A stretch of DNA of 56,323 bases from Liolophura sinensis (GCF_032854445.1 NC_088299.1:6797001-6853323); one strand, 5' to 3'; counted from the first letter of the stretch, positions 39,496-52,020 are shown. Program-made: numbers and translations. The notes: a model not told the origin generated them from the sequence alone.

Positions 39496-40000
39496 CGTTA
39501 GACCACACATTACATTGCAGTCACTGTGAGTCCAGATGGTGCGGATGGTCGTGGATTTCTCACGGTTCCCACCCACTAGAACGCTTGCCGCTGTCGTAAA
39601 AGTGAAATATTCGTGTGTGTAAGCATACTAGGGGTTTTACGTCGTACTTAACAATTTTTCATTCGTATGACGAAGAGGAGTGTGTACATATACTGTGTCT
39701 TCTTGTAGCTCGGAGAGTCCACGCCGTCAAAGTGTTGCCGCCACTGAAGTATCATGCCGAAGACACCAGACATGGCACCACACCCAGTCACATTGTACTG
39801 ACACCGGGCAAACCTTGCTCTAACCCCTCGGTGCTGAGCGCCAGCAAGGCAGCAACAAGTAAAATTTGGTATGTTCTGACCCAGGTTTGATCCCTGGAGT
39901 CCCGACTCCGAGGCGGACGCTGTAACGATTGGGTCACCGAAGCTGTACAAAATATTCTTAAATATGGCGTGAAATACCAATCAAAAAATAAATAAATAAG
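39496..40000 (+). mobile_element. SINE family 1, decayed, interrupted by a family 2 SINE
   Basis: The left part (39496-39612) runs from CACTGTGAGTCC through GGATGGTCGTGG and GTAAAAGTGAAATATTC. The right part (39950-40000) resumes with AAATATTCTTAAATATGGCG, then TGAAATACCAATCAAA and an AAATAAATAAATAA tail. AAATATTC at both edges (39605-39612, 39950-39957) fits a target duplication of the inserted element. Confidence 0.75.
39622..39945 (-). mobile_element. SINE family 2, variant subfamily (2b), nested in a SINE
   Basis: The 3' domain (GGGGTTTTACGTCGTACTTA, ACAATTTTTCATTCGTATGA) matches family 2, but the middle (CTGAAGTATCATGCCGAAGA) differs from copies such as 18731 and is shared with 48908-49235. 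The head at the right end has box B-like GGGATCAAACC and box A-like GACCCAATCGTTACAGCG on the minus strand. Confidence 0.82.
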
Positions 40001-40379
40001 CCCTGCAATAGGTGTTAGACTATATCGTAGCGATTTGTATCAGAATGACGAGTATACTGTGTGACTAGGTATCCCATCAGAGTACACTCCGCTAAGTTAT
40101 TCAACATTTGGTTTAAAAGCAATGTATTGATTTTCCCATTAGGCCAGCTGTTTACGTTGAAACGTGGCTCGGATATCCGGAGCGTGAGAAGCTCAAATAA
40201 ATCCTCACTATGACATTTCAACAACATTACGCAAATCTATAAGCATGTGGCTTCTGATATTTGCGAAGGGACATTGTTCGTTTTTAGTTGTCAAAGCAGG
40301 TCACATCCGTGGTGATTTTGTAGGCCTAAAAAGTACCTTCAAAGCCGCATATGTCCAGGGAGTTTGCAGATTTTACTAT

Positions 40380-40660
40380 CTCAGCGCCTGTGAGGCCTTT
40401 ATAACAATAAGGGCTTGATGGCACTCGTGTGAACGTTTGCACGAGCAGTTTCACGTTCCTTGAAGACAACTTGTCTTTTACAAATATGATGTGCATATCT
40501 GTAATTCACATGTGGGAAAGTTCGTCAGTAACTTGCCAGAGATTAGTGGTTTAACCCGATCGTTCTGGTTTCCTCCTCCCATAAAACTGATCGCCATAGC
40601 ATCGGTGAAAAATTCTTGAATGTGTCGTTAAAAAATTACATGTCTAATTAAAGAAAATAA
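40380..40660 (+). mobile_element. SINE family 3, head degraded
   Basis: CCTTGAAGACAACTTGTCTT, CACATGTGGGAAAGTTCGTC, AGTAACTTGCCAGAG, GGTTTCCTCCTCCCATAAAA and GTGAAAAATTCTTGAATGTG follow the order seen in 35026-35352. Confidence 0.72.
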
Positions 40661-40735
40661 TTCAAGTTAACTCCATAGAGATGAAGTAAGTATGTAGTCG
40701 ACCAAGCACATCTGTGCCTTTGTATATTATAAAGA

Positions 40736-41046
40736 GTGAGTCGTACTTAACAATTTTTCAGTCATATGACGACGAAGAAATCCTTAGAGTGCATGTAATG
40801 TGCCTCCTTGTTGCAGGACAGATCTCTTTTATCTAGTGCTGCTTCACTGAGATCGAAGGCAAGTAAGCCGACCCATTATACTGATACATGTCAATCAGTC
40901 GTTGCACTTTCCACTTAATGCTGAATGCCAAGCGAGGAAGTTGCAACTTCCTTTTTTAAGGTGTTAGGTGTGACTCAACCCAGGATTGACCCTAGATCTA
41001 CCGCTCCCGAAGCGGACGCTCTACCAACTGTGCTATCGGGTCCGGT
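40736..41046 (-). mobile_element. SINE family 2, near full-length, diverged
   Basis: The 3' tail is internally shortened (GAGTGAGTCGTACTTAACAA), the body matches 18731-19094, and the head at the right end is ACCGGACCCGATAGCACAGT with TTGGTAGAGCGTCC on the minus strand. ATTATAAAG (40727-40735) and ATTACAAAG (41050-41058) look like a decayed target duplication. Confidence 0.87.
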
Positions 41047-41058
41047 CACATTACAAAG

Positions 41059-41335
41059 ATGCGGATTTAATCCACTCCTGTAACAGGGACATTTTCATCG
41101 CTGGTGGGCGGCCTTGGCGGTAATAAGCTGTCCAAGGTGCTTGAAGGGTCGTTTGCAAAATTACACGGCCGTTGAAGACTTACCTTTCTTCAATGTGGTC
41201 CGCAAGGAACAGTTACTAAATCACCTGTTTTCCCAGGATATTCCGGGTTCATCCATCCATAAAATTGATTGCCGTCGTATAAGTAAACAATTCTTGAGCA
41301 TGATGTTAAAGGGTTACAAATCAACGCTGATTGGC
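41059..41335 (+). mobile_element. SINE family 3-like, diverged
   Basis: GGTAATAAGCTGTCCAAGGT and CGTTGAAGACTTACCTTTCT lead into a clear 3' domain (CCATAAAATTGATTGCCGTC, GTATAAGTAAACAATTCTTG, AGCATGATGTTAAAG). Confidence 0.6.
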
Positions 41336-41339
41336 TGAT

Positions 41340-42004
41340 AGCGGAGATAGGGTTTCTTAGGTTAAGAACTACAGCCTTGGTCATGCTTGATTAAATCTGC
41401 CGTACCTAAAATTCAGCTTTTGGTAGTCATAGCCTGAACTTACCAGTCTCTTACACCAGCCAATCAGAATCGATCCTGTATCTCTGTAGACAGCATAAAT
41501 AAATAAACACATGTGCTATTCAAAAAAGGCAATCTGCCTTTCACCTTACGTCAGCTAAATATAGCATTTGGAAGTGTGTCTCGCTCCCGTCCGCTGAATG
41601 ACTGTTTACGTCGCAAAAGAGGAGGTACTGGTGAAAGGCCAGTAGTCACTAGGTTTGTTTGATGGTTGACACCACCTGTAACCTTTTACGGCAAGCCCTT
41701 AATGGACGCCAATAACAGACCTTACACATATTCCTTACAGCGCATGTACCGCTCTCTCCGTCAGCTCTATCAAAATCTGTACTGAACTCCGAACAACCCC
41801 AAAGTTAATTGGGTCACGCTAAGGGGACAGAAAGTGATGGCAGAAAAAAGCAAAAGCTTTGTTTCAACCTTTGTTTCTATCAACAACTGATCTTTATATC
41901 TCAAGTATGCACAACGTGATTCAAGCGAGCACTGAATCAATGGTATTGATAAATGTTGATCAAACACATAGGGTCAGTGGTGAAACTAAGCCTAAACAAG
42001 CCAC
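41340..42004. other. Unannotated intergenic stretch
   Basis: No gene or recurring repeat recognised. Confidence 0.5.
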
Positions 42005-42090
42005 GTGTGTTACTCGGGGTCCAAAGGTCAAACAAATCTAGTCGTGGCAGTGATGTAAAGCGTACCTAGAGGACGGCACATGCGCGGTAA
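42005..42090 (+). repeat. Unclassified dispersed repeat (pair with 16385-16460)
   Basis: AAAGGTCAAACAAATCTAGT followed by GGCAGTGATGTAAAGCGTAC and a CATGCGCGGTAAG segment. Confidence 0.45.
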
Positions 42091-43949
42091 GTTTGAGCAA
42101 TCCGTGGTCTGTTCAAATCGTGGACAGTTTCCTCATAGCAAGGTTATAATGGTCATGACTTCGTCTGTTCCTTGTAGCCTTTGATTCTCCCGATAGTCTA
42201 TGACAGAGAGGGGTTTCCAGACAATTACAAAGGGATTAATGATCAGATATTAGTATTCCCCAAGAGCGAACGACGGTTTAATTGCTCTTGTGAAACGAAG
42301 CACAGTCCACGTGGGTTGCACAGGTTGTATTTAACCAAAGTACCGTCTAATTTTCATAGAAATCCTTAGTATAGAAACGCATGAAGTATAATCATTCAAC
42401 ACCATAGTTGAAGACAGACTCGACGACTAAATTTATTTCACGTAAATAACTATAGCAAAATGATTGAATCGGAAACTGAACTGTCTGAAAAGTAGTGAGT
42501 CTAGTCAGCCTTAGATCAGTTCACTCTGTTTTATATTCATAGAAGTCTACTCGACATGAAAATATCCGTTTACAAGAAGCTTGACCAATGTCAAGCCGTT
42601 GGCAATATACACTAGCAGCCTAGTCAGCCTTAAACTTTTTTTGTAGTTCGAAACAATTATCACATCTGAATCTTGTGAGACAAATTTATAACAGCACGTA
42701 GCGCTATATTTCACCTGCTGGCTTTGGTTGTCCATCGTGGGTTTGTCTTACTTCAACACTGCTCTTATTGATTTACTGCTTTCTTTTCTCCTTTCTGGAG
42801 ATGCTGCCTTTATGAAAAGTAACAATTCAATCTCGCCCGGGTGACCTATATTTGTATTCCAACTGGAAATTATTCCGGCTATGACCAGCCGTATGCCTAG
42901 AATATCGTGTCTTCCCTGCGTCACTGAAAAATGTCGACTGCTTCTCTGTTACATGTTACCAATTAAATTTACTTTCATATATATTTTTCCTTACACATTC
43001 ATTTGGGAAACTAGTGTATTACGTTGTTTTGGAAATGGAGCTCACGAATATCGACTTGGAACGCCCCACAAATGTCGAAAGTGGAGCGTAGAATACTTAA
43101 ATTAAATGTTTTTATTTTATTATCGCGATTAAAATGGAATAAAACCGTAAAGCAATTAAGTATTTCTTCTGAATATCAAATGTACGTCTCTTTCATCTGA
43201 AATCCTTCCCTCGCTCTAAACAACAGGCTGTGGTAGTTCAATACACTTCCCTTTGGGTAAAATGTACAGTCTTTATCTTTGGCCTGACGTTGTAGGAAAT
43301 AAAGCATCCCAAATGACACTCCAAAGGTAATAGTTCTACTGAACTGGAAGTTGAGCTCTGTTTAGTTTCACACGCCTCACTGTTGAGGATAGATTTGTGT
43401 GCACAACATTAACCACAAAAACAGCTGTCTTTGGCGTTCAAAATTTGATTTTCGGGGAAACGCTGACGGTAGTTTGTTGATTGAACAGACTGACAAGCTG
43501 GGTGAATTTCTTTGATCTTAGAGAGCTCTCAAACGGAAATGAAGTCACCAGCGATTTAATTATCGCCTGTAAAAATGACAGCTCCATGGGTTCAGTTTCA
43601 CATGGTGATGACAAAAGGCAATCAAAATGAAATCGCCAACGAGTGCGGGTTCTCAATGCAGGACTTCAGAGAATTTTTGCTTCTGAACTATACTGCCAGC
43701 GTTTTAACGCTATACATTGACATCATTGAGTGAATTGGTTTAGAATTCAAAACTCTTTTGATGACTGTTACTGTGTGGAAGGAAGTTTGGGAGGGGGTCA
43801 TAAGGGTTTGAAAAAATTCACGTTTTTACTCTGCGTAAATGATAACTTCAAGCGCGCCTATCATTTCGTACTCATTTACAAGTGAAAGCCTTGCCTACAT
43901 TTACCAACCAGTTAGACCAGTTTTCACCAATTGGAGAAATGTTACGTAG
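42091..43949. other. Unannotated intergenic stretch
   Basis: Short frames (42181-42369, 42547-42735, 42881-43105, 43438-43656) have no recognisable domain and no convincing splice context. A weak match to the 51866 repeat starts near 42910. Confidence 0.45.
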
Positions 43950-44375
43950 GACATAAAACAATAAATCGTGCTCCTGACACAGGGGAAACACAGTGCACGA
44001 TTGGATGTAAATTAACAAATTACGTCCTTGAAGCAGGAGTAACATTTTCTACGACAAAACTTGACTTGAAACCAAAAATCGTCTTCTTGACACAGAAGAA
44101 ACACCGTATTTGATGTAAAACAACAAATTGTATTTGTAACACGGGACAAAGCAATTGTACGATTTGTTGTAAAACAGGAAAAGGTGTCTTGATAGATGAG
44201 GAGAAGCACAATTTACAGTTGGATGTAGTGTCCTTTGTGCGGCCGTACATATGTGTAGACCTACAGGTTAAAATAACAAATGCTGTCCGAAAGTAAAAAT
44301 CTAAATTCTTCTGTGGGTAGAGTAACAATTTATGTTCCTTCTTGGATGAAAGCAATAATACCGAATTAAATGTAG
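43950..44375 (+). repeat. Degenerate tandem repeat, roughly 50-60 bp
   Basis: Recurring phrases: CTTGACACAG, ACGATTGGATGTAAATTAAC, TTTGATGTAAAACAACAAAT, ACGATTTGTTGTAAAACAGG, AGTTGGATGTAGTG. The spacing is irregular. The frames at 43931-44355 are translations of this low-complexity stretch. Confidence 0.5.
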
Positions 44376-47300
44376 CGTATTATTTACCAAGTGAGTCGGA
44401 TGTAATCAGTGTGATAATTGAAAGAAGTTCCTCACAAATCACAAAAGGCTTCCTATATTCGGATTGGAAAAAAATTACCAAAGTGTGAACGTTAAACAGT
44501 CATAAAAATGCAGAAATTCTGTCGTCCTTTCTTATATCCGAACAACTTGGTAGGAATGTGTGGTTTTTAGTTTGTTGGCCCCCGGCCATATCTGAGATAT
44601 AATAGACAAACGCCTTTATACCAAATCGACTGGAGTTGGGCGAAAGTGGCAATGCTGTACGGAATATGTGACTCTGGAAGCTGATGCAGCAAAAGTGAAG
44701 CGGGGATCGGTCTGGAAAATACCCTATCAGGAAAAGGATCTACAGAGGCTATTTCTGGAACTCATGGAAATGAAGTGAACAAAAGAGATCAGATACTGGC
44801 TGTGTTGTTGTTTAAGGTGACTTGCAGGATTGTCCCAAGATCAACGAAACACTTACATTGATTGAGAATAAGACTTGCCCTGATCTCGCGCGTCATCTCG
44901 CAAACGGAAAACCTTTACATGTCTCTAATGCTTCCTAGAATAGCGGTACTTTGCTCCTGCGTGTATTCCATGGTGGGAGGTTTTCAGAGGGGAGAACATC
45001 ATGTCCTCAGAATTGCGACCACCAGAGCAAGAAGATGGTGTGAGCTAGTATAGTGTGTTCATAATAGGATCAAGTACACGTCCGTCCAATCCACTGAATT
45101 CAACTCTGCATAAAGGCTTAAAGGAAGGGTGGAACACGAAACTGGAGTGGATGGAATTAAGTTTTGAATATGCCATTACGGCGGCTTACACCTTTTTCAA
45201 CAGTCATATTAAGAATATCGGTGTACCTTCATCTGCAGAATCATCCGTTGAGACAAAGTGCTGTGTAGATTTGCGGAAAATTACAAAAAGCCTATTGATA
45301 TGTTTGTAATATATGTGAACCGAAGCTTAATTTAACCTGTTATACCTGGCGTCAGTTTACTGTCGCGCCAAGAGAATCGAGAGTGAACCTGGAGCCAGTC
45401 TTCTTCGTTCTTGTGCACAATATCGCCCCGTCCTTATAGCTTCGTTCCTAAACTAAGTAGTGTCGCGAGCACAAACTGACGCCAGACGTTTCTGCTTCTT
45501 TAAATTCTGCTCAGTAGAGGAATCCAGTTTGCGTGATCAATCAATCCCTCACGTTGCTTGATATGACGACCGAAATATTAAGACATGAAACATAAGATGG
45601 AGACATGCTACGACCAAGCTGATGTTTCATGCTCAGATATACCCAACGGGAGGTGCCTGTGGTGTTGATTTCGAGAACGTGTATAAAATAATACCATTCT
45701 ACCGGAGCTGGGTAGCCGTTTTAGCTGTACAGCTTTCACTCGGTTCCGCAGTAGAACCACACTGGATGGTCAGAGAAGTTATAAAAAGGAAATGTTACAG
45801 AGGCACCCGATCGATGGTAAGCAGGAAATATCAGCCGAGCTGAGAGACAGTTGCAGTAAGGCCGATACTCTCCCGGCCGAGTGAAACGGCGATGTTTGTT
45901 ACATTTAAGGTGTCTGGTGTTAAATAAAGCCGAGTGCTGGAGTCATCGTGGTACTCCTCGGCAGATGTCCCACTCTCACACTGTCTCTTCGGAGGAGAGT
46001 TTTAATTGGCCTGGATAAAGCCACGTGATGTCCGCATAAAGATGTTAGGGATTTCCCGACAACCATTGGAATCCCCTTCTTTAGGTTGTATGAGTATATA
46101 GTACTTGAGACGTCTGTACCAATGTCACATGTGCTCGGGGCGCTGTGGTAGAAGGAATACTTCGGTAGAATTTGCTGATCAAGGATGGGAGGTAAGTGAA
46201 GTCTTTATACATGGTGTTTCATTGCCTACAGTATAAAACAACATGTTAACAACCATCGTGCTACCTCTGCTTCTGGTTTGAACATTGAAACCAAGCTGTA
46301 AATTACATGATGTAAATGGTGATGTTTTGGTCAAAATAGATTTGGTGAAACGTATTCGGTCTAGCAAATGATGTAAATGAATGGCAGGAAATTCGCGTAG
46401 CAGATTGCACTATTGGAATGTAAGGCTTCTCATGTGAATTGATGCATTTATCTATAGATATCTTTTGCTGTGGCAATAGCCATTATCTCTAACTCCTGCA
46501 TAATGAAACATAATGAATTATTGTTAAATGTAGACTGGAAATTCCCACTGATGACATAACCTCGCGGAAAGCTCGGCAAATCTTGAGTTCATGAATCAAA
46601 GATTACACAATGATGAATTTCATTTTCGGCAAAGCCACCCAGAAATCTGAATGCACATTTTAAATTATCGCTAACATCGATAAATCGCCTTTGCAAGTTA
46701 ATTGCATTAGGGAAGTTGTTTTGCTTCACAAATTTAGTCACAAGACAATTACGATGTCAATTTGTAAAGCAATTTTCATGGGGCCGCGCCGATTGATAGA
46801 CGCCAACTAAACAAACTGTATCCATGTTGATTGTTAAGCATTTCAGAATTTGAGGGAAATTAAGTCTACATATTATTTTTGAGTTAACTTAGAATTGCAA
46901 AGCTCTATTGCAATTCTTTCCCGGACTACCATACAGATTTTGATGAATGCGACGGACCGTTAACAAAAATGTGATCGTTATAGCCTGAATACACGTGTAG
47001 GCCTGTAATTTAAACGTCGACCCGTCTTGCTTCCAGTTATTTCAACGCTTCTATTAACCAATCTGAACTATTTCAGCTGATGAATTCCGGATTAAAATGT
47101 TATACTTTTTCTTCACTTTAAATTGTGGTGTCTTATCAAAATGTTTCATGTTTCACTTCTCAATCAAATGGAGACGTGCAATGGGGACAAAATGAACCAT
47201 TATCTACCATTTCATTGAAGTTAGTCCCACGGGGTCAATTATTTCAACATATTTATTGTTACGTATCACTATACAACCTATGGCATGGACTTCAGAACAG

Positions 47301-47484
47301 CCATATCCCTACAAATCCCTGCTGCAAATATAAGGTATCTACGGTTTGCGAGCTGGAAAGGCATTCGGTCTGTTAGACCTACATTTTAATACTATGAACT
47401 GTTACCCTTCGTTTATCAGGCAATTTCTCAGTACAACTGTAAAGGCGAGCTGAATATGGAAGGTCTAAATACGCATCTGAATTA
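44376..47484. other. Unannotated intergenic stretch
   Basis: The longest stretch without recognisable repeats. I tested several frames with nearby donor-like sites (44.6-44.8 kb, 45.62-45.84 kb, 46.09-46.19 kb) and found stops or no acceptor. An unrecognised gene cannot be excluded. Confidence 0.4.
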
Positions 47485-47640
47485 CGCCTTGTCTGAAGTC
47501 TGCAATGTCTGACATTTGTAAGGTCGAAAGTTTACAATGTTTGAAATTTGCAATCTCTGGAATTTACAGTGTTTGACGTTATAATGTCTGACGCTTCCAG
47601 TGTTTAAACACCGCAACGTCTGAAGTGTTAGTCAATACTC
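47485..47640 (+). repeat. Degenerate ~20-bp tandem repeat
   Basis: Repeated variants of GTTTGCAATGTCTGAA: TCTGCAATGTCTGACATTTG, GTTTACAATGTTTGAAATTT, TTTACAGTGTTTGACG, CAACGTCTGAAGTG. Confidence 0.65.
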
Positions 47641-48907
47641 ACAAGATTAACGCATGTAATTTACAGAGCATAACACTGGTACGAACGTCTTTCACATTCG
47701 ATACAGAGTTTGCTAAATATAAATGTAAAATTTTATATTATATTCATCAATAAAACGCTTTGCAAAGCCCACATTTATAACAAAATATATGGGTAAGTCT
47801 GCTGAATCAGGAGTAAGCTATAGACGTTAAAGGTCCAGTGGATACGTTTGCGCCTGTGTCTGGTAGGATTTGACTTATACCTTGTGCCCGCATTAAACAC
47901 CATCAGGGGCATGTGTCAATATTACAAAGACATATTGTAAAGTTACAGCTGTCAGGTTTCTGTGTAATATCGATACCTAGCGTCGTACCACTTTTGACAC
48001 AACACAGACCCCGACGATGACGAAGCAGATATAGACGATGCGCGACGCCATAAAGATCACATGCCACCATCAAATAACCGAGGCTATAAAATCAGCCATG
48101 TCTCTCTACACGGGCCTGTGCAGCAGTCCAGCCTGACCCACCATCCCCCGCCTCCTCCCATCATTTCCTCCGCTCTTGAGTTTCTACATTAAATTTATAC
48201 TTGTCAGACGACCGGCCCTTCGATGAGGTATCCGTTTAAATTGAGCAGGCTGCCATCGATCCGCTAAGCAAAACAGCCTTCTGGACAGACACGAGTAGGC
48301 CTGTCCTGTTGAAAACACCGTCTCAATTTGTATCAACTATGGTCATATCACTTGCTTCAGGCGGCAGGTACTAAGCTGGAGAAGCTGTGCTGCATGTCTC
48401 TGTTAACAGCATCCATGAAATCGGCTATTTTCTTTCTATAAATAGAAGCGATAAATCCCAAATATTTTTGGCTGCCCCGAAATGATTTTGTTGTTCTTGT
48501 TGGGTGCACATAGCATGATGAGTGTCAACTAGAAATTGGCCATCATAATAGGTAACCTACGAAACGTACAAGTTATCTAAATTACAACAGAAATATTATG
48601 TGCAAAAGAAAAAAATATTAAATTTTATTATTTATATAAAAGTCAAATGTCAGGATTTCCTTCAGTAATAACAGTGATATTTCACTGGCTAGAGTTAAAT
48701 ATCACTTTTGTTACTACACACCCCGACGATATGGCGTCAAAAAGAAACATTTTGCTTTTTTGTGACGTTCCAATCAGAGCTTAGCAGAAAAAAATCATCA
48801 TAATAAAAGTTCACAAATGATGTATAGAATACATACAATATTGCTGAAAGACAAGAGTGAACGGTAGACTACGCATCCTTTTTTTCGACGGCCTTTTGTC
48901 ACCAGGT
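47641..48907. other. Unannotated intergenic stretch
   Basis: No gene or recurring repeat recognised. The frame at 48811-49074 runs into the following SINE. Confidence 0.45.
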
Positions 48908-49235
48908 ATGAATGAATGCTTGTGATTTAACGTCGTACTTAACAATTTTTCAGTCATATGACGACGAGGAGTCATTAGGTGTGTGTTCATATACAGTGTC
49001 TTCTTGTGCCAGGGCGAGTGCATGCCGCTAAATTGCTTCCGCAGCTGAAGTATCATGCCAAAGACACCCGGCATGTCACCAATATGTCATATTATACCGA
49101 CTCCGAGCCAAACAATCGTGTTTCCTTGCTCTAAACTCTTAATGCTGAGCACCAAGAGAGGCAGCAACAAGTACGGTATTTGGTATGACCCGACCTGGGT
49201 AGGCCAGATTTAAACCAAAACCTCGTGTGTCCTAG
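48908..49235 (-). mobile_element. SINE family 2b, diverged
   Basis: The 3' domain is GATTTAACGTCGTACTTAAC, AATTTTTCAGTCATATGACG and the middle CTGAAGTATCATGCCAAAGA, as in 39622-39945. The head region at the right is decayed (GACCCGACCTGGGTAGGCC). Confidence 0.82.
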
Positions 49236-49404
49236 CTATTAAAGGACAAAACACCTTCACCGTCATGACGCGGATCATTCCCAAAGAATAGAATCTTTCT
49301 GAAGTGAAGCAGAGGTTTACCTAGAGCCTCTTCACCAAGACGCCATGGGGGTACCAATCGACACGATTCCACTCACTCGAGGTAGTCTAGGGAACCACAA
49401 GTCG

Positions 49405-49655
49405 GCTTCCTGCATGAACCAGGATTCTACTCGTGAACTAAACATTCCCGAGGCCTGGTCCCTTTGCATGTTTTAATGTGATTTTGTGTTACAGGTGATG
49501 ACAACACAGTATTTTGAGTATTTCTAGAGCAGTGACTCTTTTTACAGCACTGAAATTAATAACACTGCACCTGTTTACCTTTCTATTTAAGCCATGGTGT
49601 TATGGGTCGTATAAGTTGCTATTTCCAAGCATTTAAGCATGAATATGGAATAAAC
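49405..49655 (+). repeat. Unclassified dispersed repeat (pair with 1700-1866)
   Basis: CTGCATGAACCAGGATTCTA, CGAGGCCTGGTCCC and, farther on, TTAAGCCATGGTGTTATGGG with GTAAGTTGCTATTT-like sequence parallel the copy at 1700-1866. Confidence 0.5.
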
Positions 49656-50249
49656 TGACAAGATGTCGGATTCCACCTGTTACGTTTGACTATTTGTCAC
49701 CTATGACGTTGTCATAAATATATAGGCCTACTGTACTGTACGGCAGTAAGTGACATCTGTATTTACTTTCGGTTATAGGTCCAGCCGGATTCTCAAATTA
49801 ATTGCACCTGTACTTAATTAAAGACATTGTACAACACTACCGCATGTGTTTTCACAAACCAGCTTCAGGACTAGGCCAGCGATCATTTTCTGGAATCTTC
49901 ACCAAAATATTATTGCAAAGTGTGTTAGGTAATGTTGTAGTCAGTGGTTGCCAAAGCTGGTCATTTGCTCTTACTGGTCAGTACAGTCTTTGCTCAAGCC
50001 ATTTATCTGACCTATAAATCACACTAAAACATCTCTTTCCATTCAAAAAGGTGTGTCTGTGTGAAGATTAATGAAGAATCGATGCTATAATTTGTATGAA
50101 TCATGTTACTTTAGTGTGGCAACTGTTTTAGCATATCTTCTGATATCTATTTGACTGGAATTTTGATCGGCTCTTTTCGTATCACGGTCAATGGCATCTT
50201 TGCGGGTGGGTTTTAAGATAGTTACCATTACTCATGCACATGCGATTAT
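49656..50249. other. Unannotated intergenic stretch
   Basis: Nothing recognised. The frame at 49802-50017 has no domain. Confidence 0.5.
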
Positions 50250-50482
50250 TTTTTTTATTTGTTTCACTGGTGTTCGACACCGTACTAAAAAATATTTCAT
50301 TTTTACGCCGACGGCCACCATTATGGTGGAAGGAAACTGGGCAGGGCCATCTGCAGGTTACCGCATACCTTCCCACGTAAGACCGGAGAGGAAGCCAGCA
50401 TGAATTGGACTTGAACTCACAACGACCTCATCGGTGAGAGGCTCCCGACTCTGCGCCGAGCTGGCATTCTAACTACTCAGCA
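50250..50482 (-). mobile_element. SINE family 1, diverged
   Basis: In reverse: T-rich tail, GACACCGTACTAAAAAATAT, CCACCATTATGGTGGAAGGA, CCGGAGAGGAAGCCAGCATG, box B region GGACTTGAACTCACAACGAC, and a decayed head ending near 50482. The frames at 50188-50403 are translations of it. Confidence 0.87.
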
Positions 50483-50604
50483 TATACATGCGGGTGAGGC
50501 TGTGTATGGATTTTGTCGAAAGTTTAACCAATAGATGTTGGACTTTCAAAGCCGTATGTACACGTATATGACGGTCTAATAATGTATATCTATCACCGTC
50601 ATAG

Positions 50605-50735
50605 TCATGTACATATATCACTCTTAAAACCATGTCCATGTATCACGCTTAAACCATGTCCATGTATCACGCTCAATCCATGTCCATGTATCACGTTCAA
50701 ACCCATGTGGATGTATGTATCACTATATACGTATA
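50605..50735 (+). repeat. 24-bp minisatellite, about 5 units
   Basis: Units of CATGTCCATGTATCACGCTT plus AAAC repeat with minor changes; the last unit is diverged (CATGTGGATGTATGTATCAC). Overlapping frames on both strands (50582-50823) come from it. Confidence 0.85.
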
Positions 50736-50943
50736 CACGTATCACTACGTCACTGTCCAAACCTTTTTCCATATCGGCTGTAAAAACGTGACAACTCATT
50801 TGCATCTTCATAAACAATGACACTGAATTTACTGGGATTTTAACTTAGGCTAGAGGCAGAAGTAAAATATCATAATTGATACCAAGTAAAACATGATAAC
50901 TGAGGCACCATAAGGTCACGAACACCATAGATGTGCCTAATTT

Positions 50944-51020
50944 ATTTATTTACTCATTTGCTTATTTATTTATTTGAATTTTTTTTATTTTACGTCATAG
51001 TCAAGAATATTTCACCTGTG
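50944..51020 (-). mobile_element. SINE family 1 tail fragment
   Basis: An (ATTT)n-like tail followed by TATTTTACGTCATAGTCAAG and AATATTTCACCTG, in reverse orientation. Only the 3' end is present. Confidence 0.7.
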
Positions 51021-51865
51021 TTGAAGCATTCGAGTTTTTGAGCTTACGCCACAAACTACCTGACTTAAAGCCAAAGTTTGCTTGTTTAGATGAACAGGAT
51101 TTTTTTTTTTGACTGCTGTTGTTGCTGCAGCTGTTTTGAAAATTCTTCCGATGAGTGTAGACTCAGATTTCTAGCATAGCTACTGTAGGCCCGGTTTGCA
51201 GACATGGCTATTGTAGGCCCGGATTGCTGCCACAATAGTTGTTGATCACTTTACAAGACGCCTAAGTTTACGAGAAACCCAATGACTCGGAGATATATCC
51301 CGCTGGACGTTAGTGCCGGCCTCTTGGCTGTGTCTCCAATAAAACACATAACACCGGGTCATCCCATGGCTGTTTTCCTGCCGTTTCGCACCAAGATGAC
51401 CCTTTATTCCTCGCATTAATTTCCCGACCAAGGATTGACGGGTACCCGGTTCTCAAAAGCCCATTGGGCCGTGGGAATTGCTTATTACTTCCCCACTATT
51501 AGACAGGTGATTTAAGAAGCCTCCGAAAGAGGGCAGCGATACCGGCAGTCGAAATGACGGATTAATCCTTTCGCGGTCACCTATGGACTGTGATTAACAT
51601 TATGTGAAACCATCCTACGTGTCCAGTACATAACCTGGGCTGCAAAGATCTGCACACGACCGACACCCATAAAACAGCTAACAATTGCCGCAATACGAGA
51701 GGTATTACCGTCGGCTAATTAAGACCAAGGACTGAAGCTGTTCAGCGTGTACCGTCTACTGTCTTCTGTGTCGGTGTGACGACTGCTCTGCTCCCAGATT
51801 CACGTTGCTTTTACCTGCTTTTCTTGTCCCAACAATCGAGAGCCTTAATTCGCCCAGAATGAAGG
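51021..51865. other. Unannotated intergenic stretch
   Basis: A locally GC-richer stretch (51240-51850). The minus-strand frame at 51246-51431 has no recognisable domain. Nothing else identified. Confidence 0.45.
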
Positions 51866-52020
51866 CTAGCAATTGACTGCTTCTCTGTGCATGGTTCCGT
51901 CTCTAATACACTGTCATACATATGTAGTTTATGTTAAAACGTCTATTTGGGAATTGGCCTTTTGATTGACGGCTAGTATACGAATGCCTGTTTCACATAG
52001 ATTCATCTTGGTAAATCGAA
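51866..52020 (+). repeat. Unclassified dispersed repeat (pair with 22705-23175)
   Basis: Uninterrupted version of the repeat that is split by a SINE at 22744. GGGAATTGGCCTTTTGATTG and ACGGCTAGTATACGAATGCC are the best-matching parts. Confidence 0.55.

Noticed and set aside
44590-44775. 60-codon stretch around CCTEYVTLEADAAKVKRG as an exon
   Set aside because: No convincing splice acceptor or donor, and no recognisable domain.
45600-45840. Sushi-like exon (CSDIPNG and later FSCTAF-like phrases) ending at a GTAAGC donor
   Set aside because: The relevant frame contains stops, and no acceptor is in place; the resemblance is weak.
46085-46189. Exon between TTCTTTAG and GTAAGT
   Set aside because: All three frames contain stops.
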